A stretch of 59,552 bases of DNA, taken from NCBI RefSeq assembly GCF_029544075.1, contig NZ_JAJQJH010000019.1, positions 1 through 59,552 on the forward strand, in the 5' to 3' direction. The position numbers were made by a program, and so were the translations under genes. The DNA is from Chromohalobacter canadensis (GTDB lineage: Bacteria; Pseudomonadota; Gammaproteobacteria; Pseudomonadales; Halomonadaceae). Shown piece by piece: positions 7,639 to 15,858 of the stretch; position 1 is the stretch's first letter, and each line of letters opens with the position of its first letter. Below the pieces are notes generated by a model. It ran no database searches. It was given only the letters and a program-made list of their open reading frames with translations, and had not been told where the DNA came from.

Positions 7639-8727
7639 ATGTCATTGAACCTAGAAAACATCGATCGGGTGGTCGGCGGCGAGACACATATCGCTGATAT
7701 GAATCTGACTCTCGAACCCGGATCTTTCAATGTCCTGTTAGGCCGGACGCTATCCGGCAAGACCACTCTAATGCGGCTGATGGCGGGGCTCGACACGCCG
7801 ACCCGTGGGCGAGTCTTAATGGATGGTCAGGATGTGACCGGTCGCTCAGTGAGGCATCGCAATGTCTCGATGGTCTATCAGCAATTCATCAATTACCCCA
7901 GCCTTACCGTCTACGATAATATTGCTTCACCGCTGAAGCTGGCGAAGGTAGGGCGTGCCGAGATCGATCGTCGGGTGCGGAGTATCGCCGAGATGCTGCA
8001 TATCGAGCACCTGCTTGATCGTCAGCCGCTGGAGCTTTCTGGTGGTCAACAGCAGCGTACCGCCATGGGGCGTGCCTTGGTGAAGGATGCCGATGTGGTG
8101 CTGCTTGATGAACCACTGGTCAACCTGGACTACAAGCTTCGCGAGGAATTTCGCGAAGAGCTGCGGGCAGTCTTCAGTGAGCGTAACTGCATTGCCGTCT
8201 ATGCTACCACCGAACCTGCCGAGGCACTGGCGCTGGGCGGCAATACAGCGGTACTGCATCAAGGGCGCTTACTCCAGTATGGCCCCACAGCAGATGTCTA
8301 CCACCGTCCTGGCGATATTAGGGCGGCTGAGATGTTCTCGGAACCACCCATCAATATCGTCAAGGGAACCCTCTCCGGTTCTGAAATCAGCTTCGATAAT
8401 ACGTTGCACTTCCCTGTTGGCAACGATCTTCGCACTTTAGAACCAGGTGAATATCGGTTCGGCATTCGTGCCTCGCATATCTCACTGACCCCGCGAGCCA
8501 AAAGCGATATCGCGATCCATATGACCGTTGACTTGGCCGAGATTAGTGGCTCTGAAACCTTCCTGCATGTGCACAACGAGCATTTTTACATGACGGTACA
8601 TCTTGAAGGGGTACACGAATTTCGTGTCGACTCGCCGGTCAAGCTCTACTTTTCGGCGCATAAGGTTTATGCCTTCGATCATGAAGGTGCGGTCGTCCAT
8701 ATACCGACTCACCTGAGAGGTATTTGA
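7639..8727 (+). CDS. glpS: Glycerol-type ABC transporter ATPase 1 (GlpS-like)
   Basis: 362 residues. The ABC ATPase domain (about 1-235) has an unusual but valid Walker A GRTLSGKTT (35-43), signature LSGGQQQRTAMGRAL and Walker B VVLLDEPLVNLD; a C-terminal TOBE/MalK-like domain follows. With the next gene it would form a heterodimeric ATPase. Gene order (two ATPases, two permeases, a small DUF2160 membrane protein, a ~580-residue binding protein) matches the Rhizobium glpSTPQUV glycerol importer. Family is clear from the sequence; glycerol as substrate is by analogy. Confidence 0.82.
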   Translation: MSLNLENIDRVVGGETHIADMNLTLEPGSFNVLLGRTLSGKTTLMRLMAGLDTPTRGRVLMDGQDVTGRSVRHRNVSMVYQQFINYPSLTVYDNIASPLKLAKVGRAEIDRRVRSIAEMLHIEHLLDRQPLELSGGQQQRTAMGRALVKDADVVLLDEPLVNLDYKLREEFREELRAVFSERNCIAVYATTEPAEALALGGNTAVLHQGRLLQYGPTADVYHRPGDIRAAEMFSEPPINIVKGTLSGSEISFDNTLHFPVGNDLRTLEPGEYRFGIRASHISLTPRAKSDIAIHMTVDLAEISGSETFLHVHNEHFYMTVHLEGVHEFRVDSPVKLYFSAHKVYAFDHEGAVVHIPTHLRGI

Positions 8728-8728
8728 G

Positions 8729-9829
8729 ATGGCCGAGATCACCCTGAAATCCTTGGCGCATACTTATTTGGCGAATCCTCAGTCACCTCAAGACTATGCC
8801 ATCCGTGAGATGAATCATGTCTGGCATCAGGGCGGCGCTTATGCTCTTTTGGGACCTTCGGGCTGCGGCAAATCGACGTTGCTCAATATCATTTCCGGTT
8901 TGCTAGAGCCATCGAGTGGCGAAGTGCTTTTTGATGGTGAGGTGGTCAATGAGTTGCCACCCGAGGCGCGCAATATAGCCCAAGTTTTCCAGTTTCCTGT
9001 TATCTACGACACGATGACGGTTTACGACAACTTGGCCTTTCCGCTGCGCAACGTAAAGACCCCTGAGGAGAGGGTCCATGAGCGTGTCATGGAGGTGGCT
9101 GATGTTCTGGAACTGACTTTCCAGCTAAAGCGCAAAGCCAAGAACCTGACGGCGGATGAGAAGCAGAAAGTATCCATGGGTCGCGGTCTGGTGCGTGATG
9201 ATGTTTCGGCCATTTTGTTTGATGAGCCTTTGACGGTTATTGATCCGCAGCTTAAGTGGAAGTTGCGACGAAAGCTCAAGGAGATTCACCAACGTTTCCA
9301 GATCACCATGGTCTACGTGACTCATGATCAGCTCGAAGCCTCTACCTTCGCTGACAAGGTCGCCGTGATGTACGAGGGTCAAGTTGTGCAGTTCGGTACC
9401 CCTAGAGAGCTTTTCGAAACACCGAATCATACCTTCGTCGGTTACTTCATCGGCAGCCCGGGCATGAATTTTCTGAACGTCTCAGCTAGCGAGGGCGTGG
9501 TCTGGGCAGGCGATACCGCGCTCACGGTGGGGCATGGGGTTTGCGATGCAATCGAGAAGGCGACGTCCTCCAATATCAAGCTGGGAATCCGACCTGAATT
9601 CATCGAGGTGCATGCCGCTCCGGTGGAAGGCGGGATGCCGGCTCAAGTGGATCACGCTCAGGATCTAGGGACCTATTCGATTATTTATTTAGTCCTTGGC
9701 GGCATCTCGCTCAAGGCACGTATCGAAGAAGACCAAGTGACCCCGGCCGGTAAGGCCTGGCTGCGCTTCCCTGATGAGCGTCTTGGGCTTTATGTCGATG
9801 AATACCGTGTGGAGATCGACCATGAATAA
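8729..9829 (+). CDS. glpT: Glycerol-type ABC transporter ATPase 2 (GlpT-like) with altered signature
   Basis: 366 residues. Walker A GPSGCGKST (42-50) is normal and the Walker B region reads AILFDEPLTVID. The LSGGQ signature is replaced by LTADEKQKVSMGRGL (about 140-154) and the D-loop reads TVID in place of SALD. One of the two composite ATP sites of the GlpS-GlpT dimer is therefore probably degenerate. A C-terminal TOBE-like domain follows. It starts one base after the glpS stop. Not the glycerol-3-phosphate antiporter that carries the same symbol in E. coli. Confidence 0.8.
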   Translation: MAEITLKSLAHTYLANPQSPQDYAIREMNHVWHQGGAYALLGPSGCGKSTLLNIISGLLEPSSGEVLFDGEVVNELPPEARNIAQVFQFPVIYDTMTVYDNLAFPLRNVKTPEERVHERVMEVADVLELTFQLKRKAKNLTADEKQKVSMGRGLVRDDVSAILFDEPLTVIDPQLKWKLRRKLKEIHQRFQITMVYVTHDQLEASTFADKVAVMYEGQVVQFGTPRELFETPNHTFVGYFIGSPGMNFLNVSASEGVVWAGDTALTVGHGVCDAIEKATSSNIKLGIRPEFIEVHAAPVEGGMPAQVDHAQDLGTYSIIYLVLGGISLKARIEEDQVTPAGKAWLRFPDERLGLYVDEYRVEIDHE

Positions 9830-10700
9830 AGTCTACAACAACCGCGCATGGTGGCTGATCTTACCCATGCTGCTGTTGGTGGCCTTTTCGGCTGTCATCC
9901 CGCTAATGACCGTGGTGAACTACTCGGTCCAGGACGTCTTCGATGCCAATACACGGTTCTTTACGGGTACCGAATGGTTTAAGGAGATGCTCAACGACCC
10001 GGCTTTGCAGGCGGCTGTGCTGCGCCAGTTTGCCTTTTCGCTGACTATCCTGGCCATCGAGGTGCCGTTGGGGATTGGCATTGCGCTGATCATGCCCAAA
10101 AAAGGCTGGCGGGCATCGGCCGCTCTGATTCTGGTGACCATGCCCTTACTGATTCCCTGGAACGTAGTAGGCAGTATTTGGCAGATATTTACCCGCGGCG
10201 ACATCGGCCTGATGGGCTGGAGCCTGCGCGAGCTCGGCTATAGCTACAACATCACTTCGAACCCTGTGGATGCCTGGGCGACCATCATTTTGATGGATGT
10301 CTGGCACTGGACGTCGCTCATTGCCTTGCTCTGCTACAGCGGCCTGCGTTCAATCCCGGATGCTTATTACCAGGCAGCGCGTATCGACCGCGCCTCGAAG
10401 TGGGCTGTGTTCCGTTATATCCAGCTGCCCAAACTCACTAACGTACTGGTGATCGGGGTGCTGCTGCGCTTCATGCACTCGTTCATGATTTATGCCGAGC
10501 CTTTCGTGCTGACCGGCGGTGGTCCCGGTAGTTCCACGACCTTTCTCAGTCAGTCGCTGACGACCATGGCCATTGGTCAGCAGGATCTAGGGCCATCGGC
10601 GGCGTTTTCGCTTATCTATTTTCTGATTATTCTACTAGTCACCTGGGTGTTCTATACCGCGATCATGAACATGCAGAAAGACAACAATAAGGGGGCATGA
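9822..10700 (+). CDS. glpP: Glycerol-type ABC transporter permease 1 (GlpP-like)
   Basis: 292 residues, MalF-type inner-membrane permease with about six hydrophobic helices. The EAA-like loop is visible around YYQAARIDRASKWAVFRYIQLP and the first helix opens at WWLILPMLLLVAFSAVI. The ATG at 9822 overlaps the end of the preceding ATPase gene by 8 bases, so translation is coupled; an earlier in-frame start at 9774 would overlap far more and add no recognisable sequence. Pairs with the next gene to form the channel. Confidence 0.85.
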   Translation: MNKVYNNRAWWLILPMLLLVAFSAVIPLMTVVNYSVQDVFDANTRFFTGTEWFKEMLNDPALQAAVLRQFAFSLTILAIEVPLGIGIALIMPKKGWRASAALILVTMPLLIPWNVVGSIWQIFTRGDIGLMGWSLRELGYSYNITSNPVDAWATIILMDVWHWTSLIALLCYSGLRSIPDAYYQAARIDRASKWAVFRYIQLPKLTNVLVIGVLLRFMHSFMIYAEPFVLTGGGPGSSTTFLSQSLTTMAIGQQDLGPSAAFSLIYFLIILLVTWVFYTAIMNMQKDNNKGA

Positions 10701-10701
10701 G

Positions 10702-11598
10702 ATGAGTACTTCGTCATTGCCGAAAACACCCGAAGAAGTGCGTCAGCGCGCTGCAGTTGCCGATAACCGGCGTCGACAAAAAGCACGCTCAGCTCCCCGT
10801 CAATGGCGACGCCGGGGTCTGATGTTCGCCTATATTGTGTTCGTACTGCTACCGGTCTATTGGCTACTCAATATGTCCTTTCAGTCCAACAACGAGATCC
10901 TCGGCGGACTGACCCTATGGCCGGAAAACTTTACTGTTGAGCACTACGCTAAGATATTGACCAACTCCAGCTGGTACATGGGCTATATCAATTCGATCAC
11001 CTATGTGTTGATGAACATGATGATCAGTATCGTGGTTGCTCTGCCGGCGGCCTATGCTTTCAGCCGTTATCAGTTCATCGGTGACAAGCATCTTTTCTTT
11101 TGGTTGTTGACCAACTTGATGGCGCCACCAGCAGTTTTTTTGCTGCCGTATTTCCAGCTGTATTACACCGTAGGGCTTTTCGATACCCACGTGGCGGTCG
11201 CTCTAGCGCACTGTCTGTTTAATATTCCACTGGCCGTGTGGATTCTGGAAGGCTTTATGAGCGGTGTCCCCAAGGAAATTGATGAGACCGCGTTTATTGA
11301 TGGCTATAGCTTTCCACGATTCTTCGTGAAGATATTTATTCCCATGATCAGCTCGGGTATTGGCGTGACCCTGTTCTTTCTGTTCATGTTCTCTTGGGTG
11401 GAGTTGCTACTGGCCAGCACTCTCACCTCTACGGGGGCCCAGCCCATCGCCTCGGTAATGACGCAGACAAAGGGCGCCTCAGGAATCGATTGGGGGACAT
11501 TAGCTGCTGCCGGCACCCTAACCATTCTGCCGGGTATCGTAGTGGTCTATTTCGTTCGCAATCACATCGCTAAGGGCTTTGCTCTAGGCCGTACCTGA
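10702..11598 (+). CDS. glpQ: Glycerol-type ABC transporter permease 2 (GlpQ-like)
   Basis: 298 residues, MalG-type permease. A basic N-terminal stretch (RRRQKARSAPRQWRRRG) precedes about six helices. The EAA loop reads EIDETAFIDGYSFPRFFVKIFIP. It begins one base after the preceding stop. Not related to the phosphodiesterase called GlpQ in E. coli. Confidence 0.85.
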   Translation: MSTSSLPKTPEEVRQRAAVADNRRRQKARSAPRQWRRRGLMFAYIVFVLLPVYWLLNMSFQSNNEILGGLTLWPENFTVEHYAKILTNSSWYMGYINSITYVLMNMMISIVVALPAAYAFSRYQFIGDKHLFFWLLTNLMAPPAVFLLPYFQLYYTVGLFDTHVAVALAHCLFNIPLAVWILEGFMSGVPKEIDETAFIDGYSFPRFFVKIFIPMISSGIGVTLFFLFMFSWVELLLASTLTSTGAQPIASVMTQTKGASGIDWGTLAAAGTLTILPGIVVVYFVRNHIAKGFALGRT

Positions 11599-11610
11599 GG
11601 AGGATACGAC

Positions 11611-11883
11611 ATGGCATGGATGGTCTGGACGACACCTACGGTGGTCTTCTTCGTGGCCATCGCCGCCATGCTGGCGGCAATGACCACTTGGGAGATCATC
11701 TCACCGACGGTCGAGCGCAAGGGCTTCTTGCCGATCTCGACCACCCGCGGCGACCGGTTCTTCATCGGACTGCTCAGCGCGGCCTATATCCATCTGGTGG
11801 TAGTGGGCTTCACCCCATTGAGTATCTGGCTGGCCTTGGGGGTATCGGTACTCTGGCTAATGGTGCTGATGCGCTGGGGCTGA
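11611..11883 (+). CDS. glpU: Small two-helix membrane protein, DUF2160 (GlpU-like)
   Basis: 90 residues with a hydrophobic N-terminal segment and two further hydrophobic stretches near 50-85. Resembles the DUF2160 proteins found only beside this type of importer. Its role is not known; an accessory membrane subunit is a reasonable guess. It follows the second permease by 12 bases with a GAGGA ribosome site and precedes the binding protein. Confidence 0.75.
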   Translation: MAWMVWTTPTVVFFVAIAAMLAAMTTWEIISPTVERKGFLPISTTRGDRFFIGLLSAAYIHLVVVGFTPLSIWLALGVSVLWLMVLMRWG

Positions 11884-11940
11884 CAGAAAGGGATGGAGCT
11901 AAATGTCCAGGAGCGGATGACAACAACCAAAGAGGTCAAT

Positions 11941-13683
11941 ATGAAAACGACAACAATGCGGCTCTCTCTACTCGCGGCCAGTGTCATGCTGGCATGTGGC
12001 GCCGCGCACGCCAATGAGAAAGATACCCGAGCTATCGCCGAGCGATTGGTAGATGAACACTTCCAAGAATCGACACTGACCCGTGAGCAACAGATTGAAG
12101 AACTGATGTGGTTTGCCAAGGCGGCCAAACCTTTTCAGGGAATGGAAATCAACACCGTCGCTGAAGGTTTGACTACGCATGTCTATGAGCGTGACGTGCT
12201 GGCTGAAGCGTTCAGTGAGCTGACCGGCATCGAGCTGACGCATAACATCATCGGTGAGGGCGATGTCGTCAACAATATGCAGACCCAAATGCAATCGGGT
12301 CGCAACATTTACGATGGCTACATCAATGACACCGATTCCATAGGGACACATATCCGCTACGGTACTACCGTCAATATTTCCGAGGCCATGGAGAACGAGT
12401 GGGCGGACTATACCTTGCCGACACTAGATCTCGACGATTTTATGGGCTTGCAGTATGGCACCGGCCCGGATGGTAGTGTTTATCAGCTGCCTGACCAACA
12501 ATTCGCCAACCTTTATTGGTTCCGCTATGACTGGTTCCAACGTGAGGATCTTCAGAAACAGTTCCGCGATACCTATGGCTATGACCTGGGCGTGCCCACC
12601 AACTGGACCGCCTATGAGGACATCGCCGAGTTCTTCACCGAGCATGTTGGTGAGATCGATGGCACCAAGGTATATGGCCACATGGATTACGGGCGCCGTG
12701 ACCCCTCGTTGGGGTGGCGTTTCCACGATTCCTGGCTCTCCATGGCGGGCATGGGGAGCCCCGGCGTGCCATTTGGGAATCCGGTGGATGACTGGGGAAT
12801 TCGCGTCAACGAACAGAGTCAACCTGTCGGAGCGAGCGTATCCCGGGGAGGGGCCACCAACTCGCCGGCTTCGGTCTTTGCTGTGACCAAGATGGTCGAT
12901 TGGCTTGAAAAGTATGCGCCCCCCGAGGCCAGTGGCATGACCTTTGGCGAGGCCGGGCCGGTGCCGGCTCAAGGCAACGTCGCCCAACAAATATTCTGGT
13001 ATACCGCTTTCACGGCCGATATGACGGCGCCTGATTTGCCAGTAACCGATGACGAAGGCAACCCGAAGTGGCGTATGGCGCCATCACCGACAGGTCCGTA
13101 CTGGGAAGAGGGCATGAAGGTCGGTTATCAGGACGTGGGCGCCTGGACTTTCTTCGACTCCACCCCTGAAGATCGACGTACGGCTGCCTGGCTCTTTGCA
13201 CAGTTCACCGTTTCCAAAACCGTCTCGCTCGAAAAGTTGTTGGCGGGGCTCACACCGATTCGTGAGTCTGATGTCTTCTCCGCTAAAATGACCGAAATGG
13301 CGCCTAAGTTGGGGGGCTTGGTGGAATTCTATCGCAGCCCCAACGCTGCCAATTGGACACCATCGAGCACCAACGTACCGGACTATCCTCGAATGGCACC
13401 GTTGTGGTGGCAGAACCTGGCACCGGCTGTCAGCGGCGATATTTCGTCCAAAGAGGCGCTCGACAATTTGGCCAGAGATCTCGACAGCATCATGAGTCGC
13501 CTGGCTCGGGCGAAGGTCTTCGAGACGTATTCCCCCAACCTCAATGAGGAACGTGACCCCCAGTACTGGCTCGACCAGCCGGGTTCGCCCAAGGCGAAGC
13601 TGGATGATGAGATGCCGCAGGGTACCACCGTTCCTTACGATGAGATGATGGAGGCATGGATGGCCGCCGGTTCCCGCGAATGA
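11941..13683 (+). CDS. glpV: Glycerol-type ABC transporter binding protein (GlpV-like)
   Basis: 580 residues; a large periplasmic solute-binding protein. The signal peptide begins MKTTTMRLSLLAASVMLA and ends near CGAAHA-N. The ATG at 11941 was preferred to an in-frame ATG at 11893 because it opens the signal peptide and follows AGAGG. The mature protein is rich in Trp and Asp/Glu, and its length (~550) is typical of GlpV-type receptors, larger than most sugar-binding proteins. Last gene of the operon; a strong terminator follows. Confidence 0.82.
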   Translation: MKTTTMRLSLLAASVMLACGAAHANEKDTRAIAERLVDEHFQESTLTREQQIEELMWFAKAAKPFQGMEINTVAEGLTTHVYERDVLAEAFSELTGIELTHNIIGEGDVVNNMQTQMQSGRNIYDGYINDTDSIGTHIRYGTTVNISEAMENEWADYTLPTLDLDDFMGLQYGTGPDGSVYQLPDQQFANLYWFRYDWFQREDLQKQFRDTYGYDLGVPTNWTAYEDIAEFFTEHVGEIDGTKVYGHMDYGRRDPSLGWRFHDSWLSMAGMGSPGVPFGNPVDDWGIRVNEQSQPVGASVSRGGATNSPASVFAVTKMVDWLEKYAPPEASGMTFGEAGPVPAQGNVAQQIFWYTAFTADMTAPDLPVTDDEGNPKWRMAPSPTGPYWEEGMKVGYQDVGAWTFFDSTPEDRRTAAWLFAQFTVSKTVSLEKLLAGLTPIRESDVFSAKMTEMAPKLGGLVEFYRSPNAANWTPSSTNVPDYPRMAPLWWQNLAPAVSGDISSKEALDNLARDLDSIMSRLARAKVFETYSPNLNEERDPQYWLDQPGSPKAKLDDEMPQGTTVPYDEMMEAWMAAGSRE

Positions 13684-13773
13684 TCGGCGAGCGAGTCATC
13701 TGACTCGTCTGCTGTTGCCTCGGGTGCGTCCGTGGCAGTTCAAGACCGGGTATCCAGATGCCTGAATGAACTT

Positions 13774-13805
13774 GGGTCCCGCTCGATGTATATCGAGCGG
13801 GACCC
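13774..13805 (+). terminator. Terminator of the glp operon
   Basis: A 14-bp stem (arm GGGTCCCGCTCGAT and its complement, loop GTAT) followed by TTTGCTT, about 90 bases after the binding-protein stop. Confidence 0.85.
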
Positions 13806-13964
13806 TTTGCTTCGCCAACAAAGGCTAGACTTACAATTCAAAAACGAACTCCGTTGGCTCTCTACCGAGCTTTGATGCTCTGGTGGCTGCGATATAACGC
13901 TCGGGATTGCTAGAATACCGCGCGTTTTCTTTCTTCCTTCCGCCAATGCTAGGAGTGGCTTTTC

Positions 13965-15206
13965 ATGACCGACGATACGGTGGCTTCAGCCACGCCGGCC
14001 GATACCCCGGTGCGCACCCTGTTGGTGGGCGCACAAATGCTGTTCGTGGCGTTCGGGGCTTTGGTTCTGGTGCCGCTTTTGACGGGGCTGGACCCAAGTG
14101 TGGCGTTGTTCACGGCGGGCATCGGCACCTTGATATTCCAGTTCGTGACAAAACGCAGCATCCCGGTGTTCCTGGCATCCTCGTTTGCCTTTATCGCACC
14201 CATTCAGGGGTCGGTAGCCAGCTATGGTATTCCCGCCACGTTGGGCGGACTGTTCGTCGCGGGATTGGTTTACGTGGTGATTTCGCAGATTGTGCGTGTG
14301 AAAGGCACCGCCTGGTTGCATCGCCTGCTACCGTCAGTGGTGGTGGGGCCAGTGATCATGGTCATCGGTCTGGCATTGGCGCCCGTCGCAGTGGATATGG
14401 CCACGGGCGAGAACAGCAACATGGGGTATGCACAGGCAGTCACGCTGTCGATGGTCAGCCTGTTGGTAACGCTAGTACTGGCGGTTTTCGGGCGTGGTTT
14501 GATTCGCCTGATTCCGATCATGGGCGGGGTCGTCGTGGGCTATGCGCTGGGGCTGGCCATGGGCGTGATCGATCTAGCGCCGGTACATGCCGCTGCCTGG
14601 CTGGCGTGGCCAGATTTCGTGGCGCCAACGTTCAGCATGGCGGCGATCCTGTTCATGATTCCAGTGGCCATTGCGCCGGTGATCGAGCACATCGGCGACA
14701 TGGTGGCGATCGGCTCGGTGACGGGCCGCAACTATCTGGACAAGCCGGGGTTGAAGCGCACCTTGCTTGGAGACGGCTTGGCAACCTCCGCGGCGGCGCT
14801 TTTCGGGGGGCCACCTAATACGACTTATTCGGAGGTCACCGGGGCGGTGACGCTGACCCGCAATTTCAACCCGGCGATCATGATCGTCGCGGCCTGTACC
14901 GCCATCATACTGGCGTTCGTCTCCAAGCTCGGGATGTTACTGCAGACCATCCCCACGCCGGTGATGGGCGGTATCATGACGCTGTTGTTCGGTTCTATCG
15001 CTGTGGTAGGGATGAACTCTCTGGTGCGTGGGGGGCAGTCCTTGACCGCGCCGCGCAATCTCGTGGTGGTATCGTTGATCTTGGTCTTCGGGATCGGCGG
15101 CATGCAGCTGGGTAGTGGCGAATATGCCTTGCAAGGCGTGAGCCTAGCCGCCTTGGTCGGCATTGTCCTCAACTGGATCTTGCCGCCGGCCGCCGAGCAT
15201 GAATGA
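13965..15206 (+). CDS. uraA: Uracil:H+ symporter UraA
   Basis: 413 residues, nucleobase/cation symporter-2 family with about 14 hydrophobic segments. The substrate-site motif is visible as IAPVIEHIGDMVAIG (central Glu), and GGPPNTTYSEVTGAVTLTR matches UraA. Imports uracil for conversion to UMP by Upp; the two genes are commonly neighbours but are here separated by the glp operon. A GGAG ribosome site precedes the ATG. Convergent with the cupin regulator, ending 3 bases from it. Confidence 0.93.
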   Translation: MTDDTVASATPADTPVRTLLVGAQMLFVAFGALVLVPLLTGLDPSVALFTAGIGTLIFQFVTKRSIPVFLASSFAFIAPIQGSVASYGIPATLGGLFVAGLVYVVISQIVRVKGTAWLHRLLPSVVVGPVIMVIGLALAPVAVDMATGENSNMGYAQAVTLSMVSLLVTLVLAVFGRGLIRLIPIMGGVVVGYALGLAMGVIDLAPVHAAAWLAWPDFVAPTFSMAAILFMIPVAIAPVIEHIGDMVAIGSVTGRNYLDKPGLKRTLLGDGLATSAAALFGGPPNTTYSEVTGAVTLTRNFNPAIMIVAACTAIILAFVSKLGMLLQTIPTPVMGGIMTLLFGSIAVVGMNSLVRGGQSLTAPRNLVVVSLILVFGIGGMQLGSGEYALQGVSLAALVGIVLNWILPPAAEHE

Positions 15207-15209
15207 CGC

Positions 15210-15797
15210 CTAGCGGCGGTGGTGCGTGCTCGCGCCACCCTCTGAGAAGCCTGGTGGGGTGTTGGCGCTGACGATGACGCAGTCCGTGTCGCCGCTGTTG
15301 CGAAAGCGATGCGGTAGGCGTGAATCGAAATAGTAAGCGTCGCCCGCATGAAGGCATTGCGTGTCGCCATTGACGGTGAGCTCGATTATTCCGGTAATGA
15401 CGACGCCACCTTCCTCTCCCTCGTGTTCGAGCATGTCTTCGCCTGTATCGGCGCCTGGTGGATAGTGCTCGTGGATGATCGACATGCCACGGCTAGGATG
15501 CCGCGCAGCGACCAGGCGCCAAGAGAGGTTGCCATCGCCGATTTCGGTGAGTTCCTCGGCACGATAGAAGAACTTCTCTTGAGGACTGGTTTCCTCACCG
15601 GCGAAGAATTCGCTGATCGAGACCGGCATGGCATCGAGGATCTTCTTCAGCGAGCTCACCGAAGGGCTCACGCTATTCTGCTCGATGAGCGAAATGGTGC
15701 TGTTGGTCACGCCGGCACGTTTCGCCAGCTCGCGTTGCGATAAGTCGCGCAACATGCGCAATTGCTTGAGACGTGCGCCGACGTCGAATCCACTCAT
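15210..15797 (-). CDS. XRE-cupin transcriptional regulator (PuuR-like family)
   Basis: 195 residues. N-terminal helix-turn-helix of the XRE type (about 8-62: LKQLRMLRDLSQRELAKRAG...ISLIEQNSVSPS) and a C-terminal cupin sensor domain (about 110-182: YPPGADTG...HEGEEGGVV..., ...LPHRFRN). The layout and length resemble PuuR, the putrescine-utilisation repressor, but no polyamine genes are nearby. It lies 61 bases downstream of the sensor kinase in the same direction. TATC...GATA half-sites just upstream of its start (about 15824-15838) could be an autoregulatory operator; this is a guess. Confidence 0.8.
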   Translation of the reverse strand: MSGFDVGARLKQLRMLRDLSQRELAKRAGVTNSTISLIEQNSVSPSVSSLKKILDAMPVSISEFFAGEETSPQEKFFYRAEELTEIGDGNLSWRLVAARHPSRGMSIIHEHYPPGADTGEDMLEHEGEEGGVVITGIIELTVNGDTQCLHAGDAYYFDSRLPHRFRNSGDTDCVIVSANTPPGFSEGGASTHHRR

Positions 15798-15858
15798 GGA
15801 TGATCCTTGCGTGTAATGAGACGTTATCGAACTATGATAGCGCCTCGGTGAAGCGACC

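Noticed and set aside
13907-14818. 303-residue frame overlapping uraA
   Set aside because: Gly/Arg/His-rich out-of-frame shadow of a membrane transporter gene.
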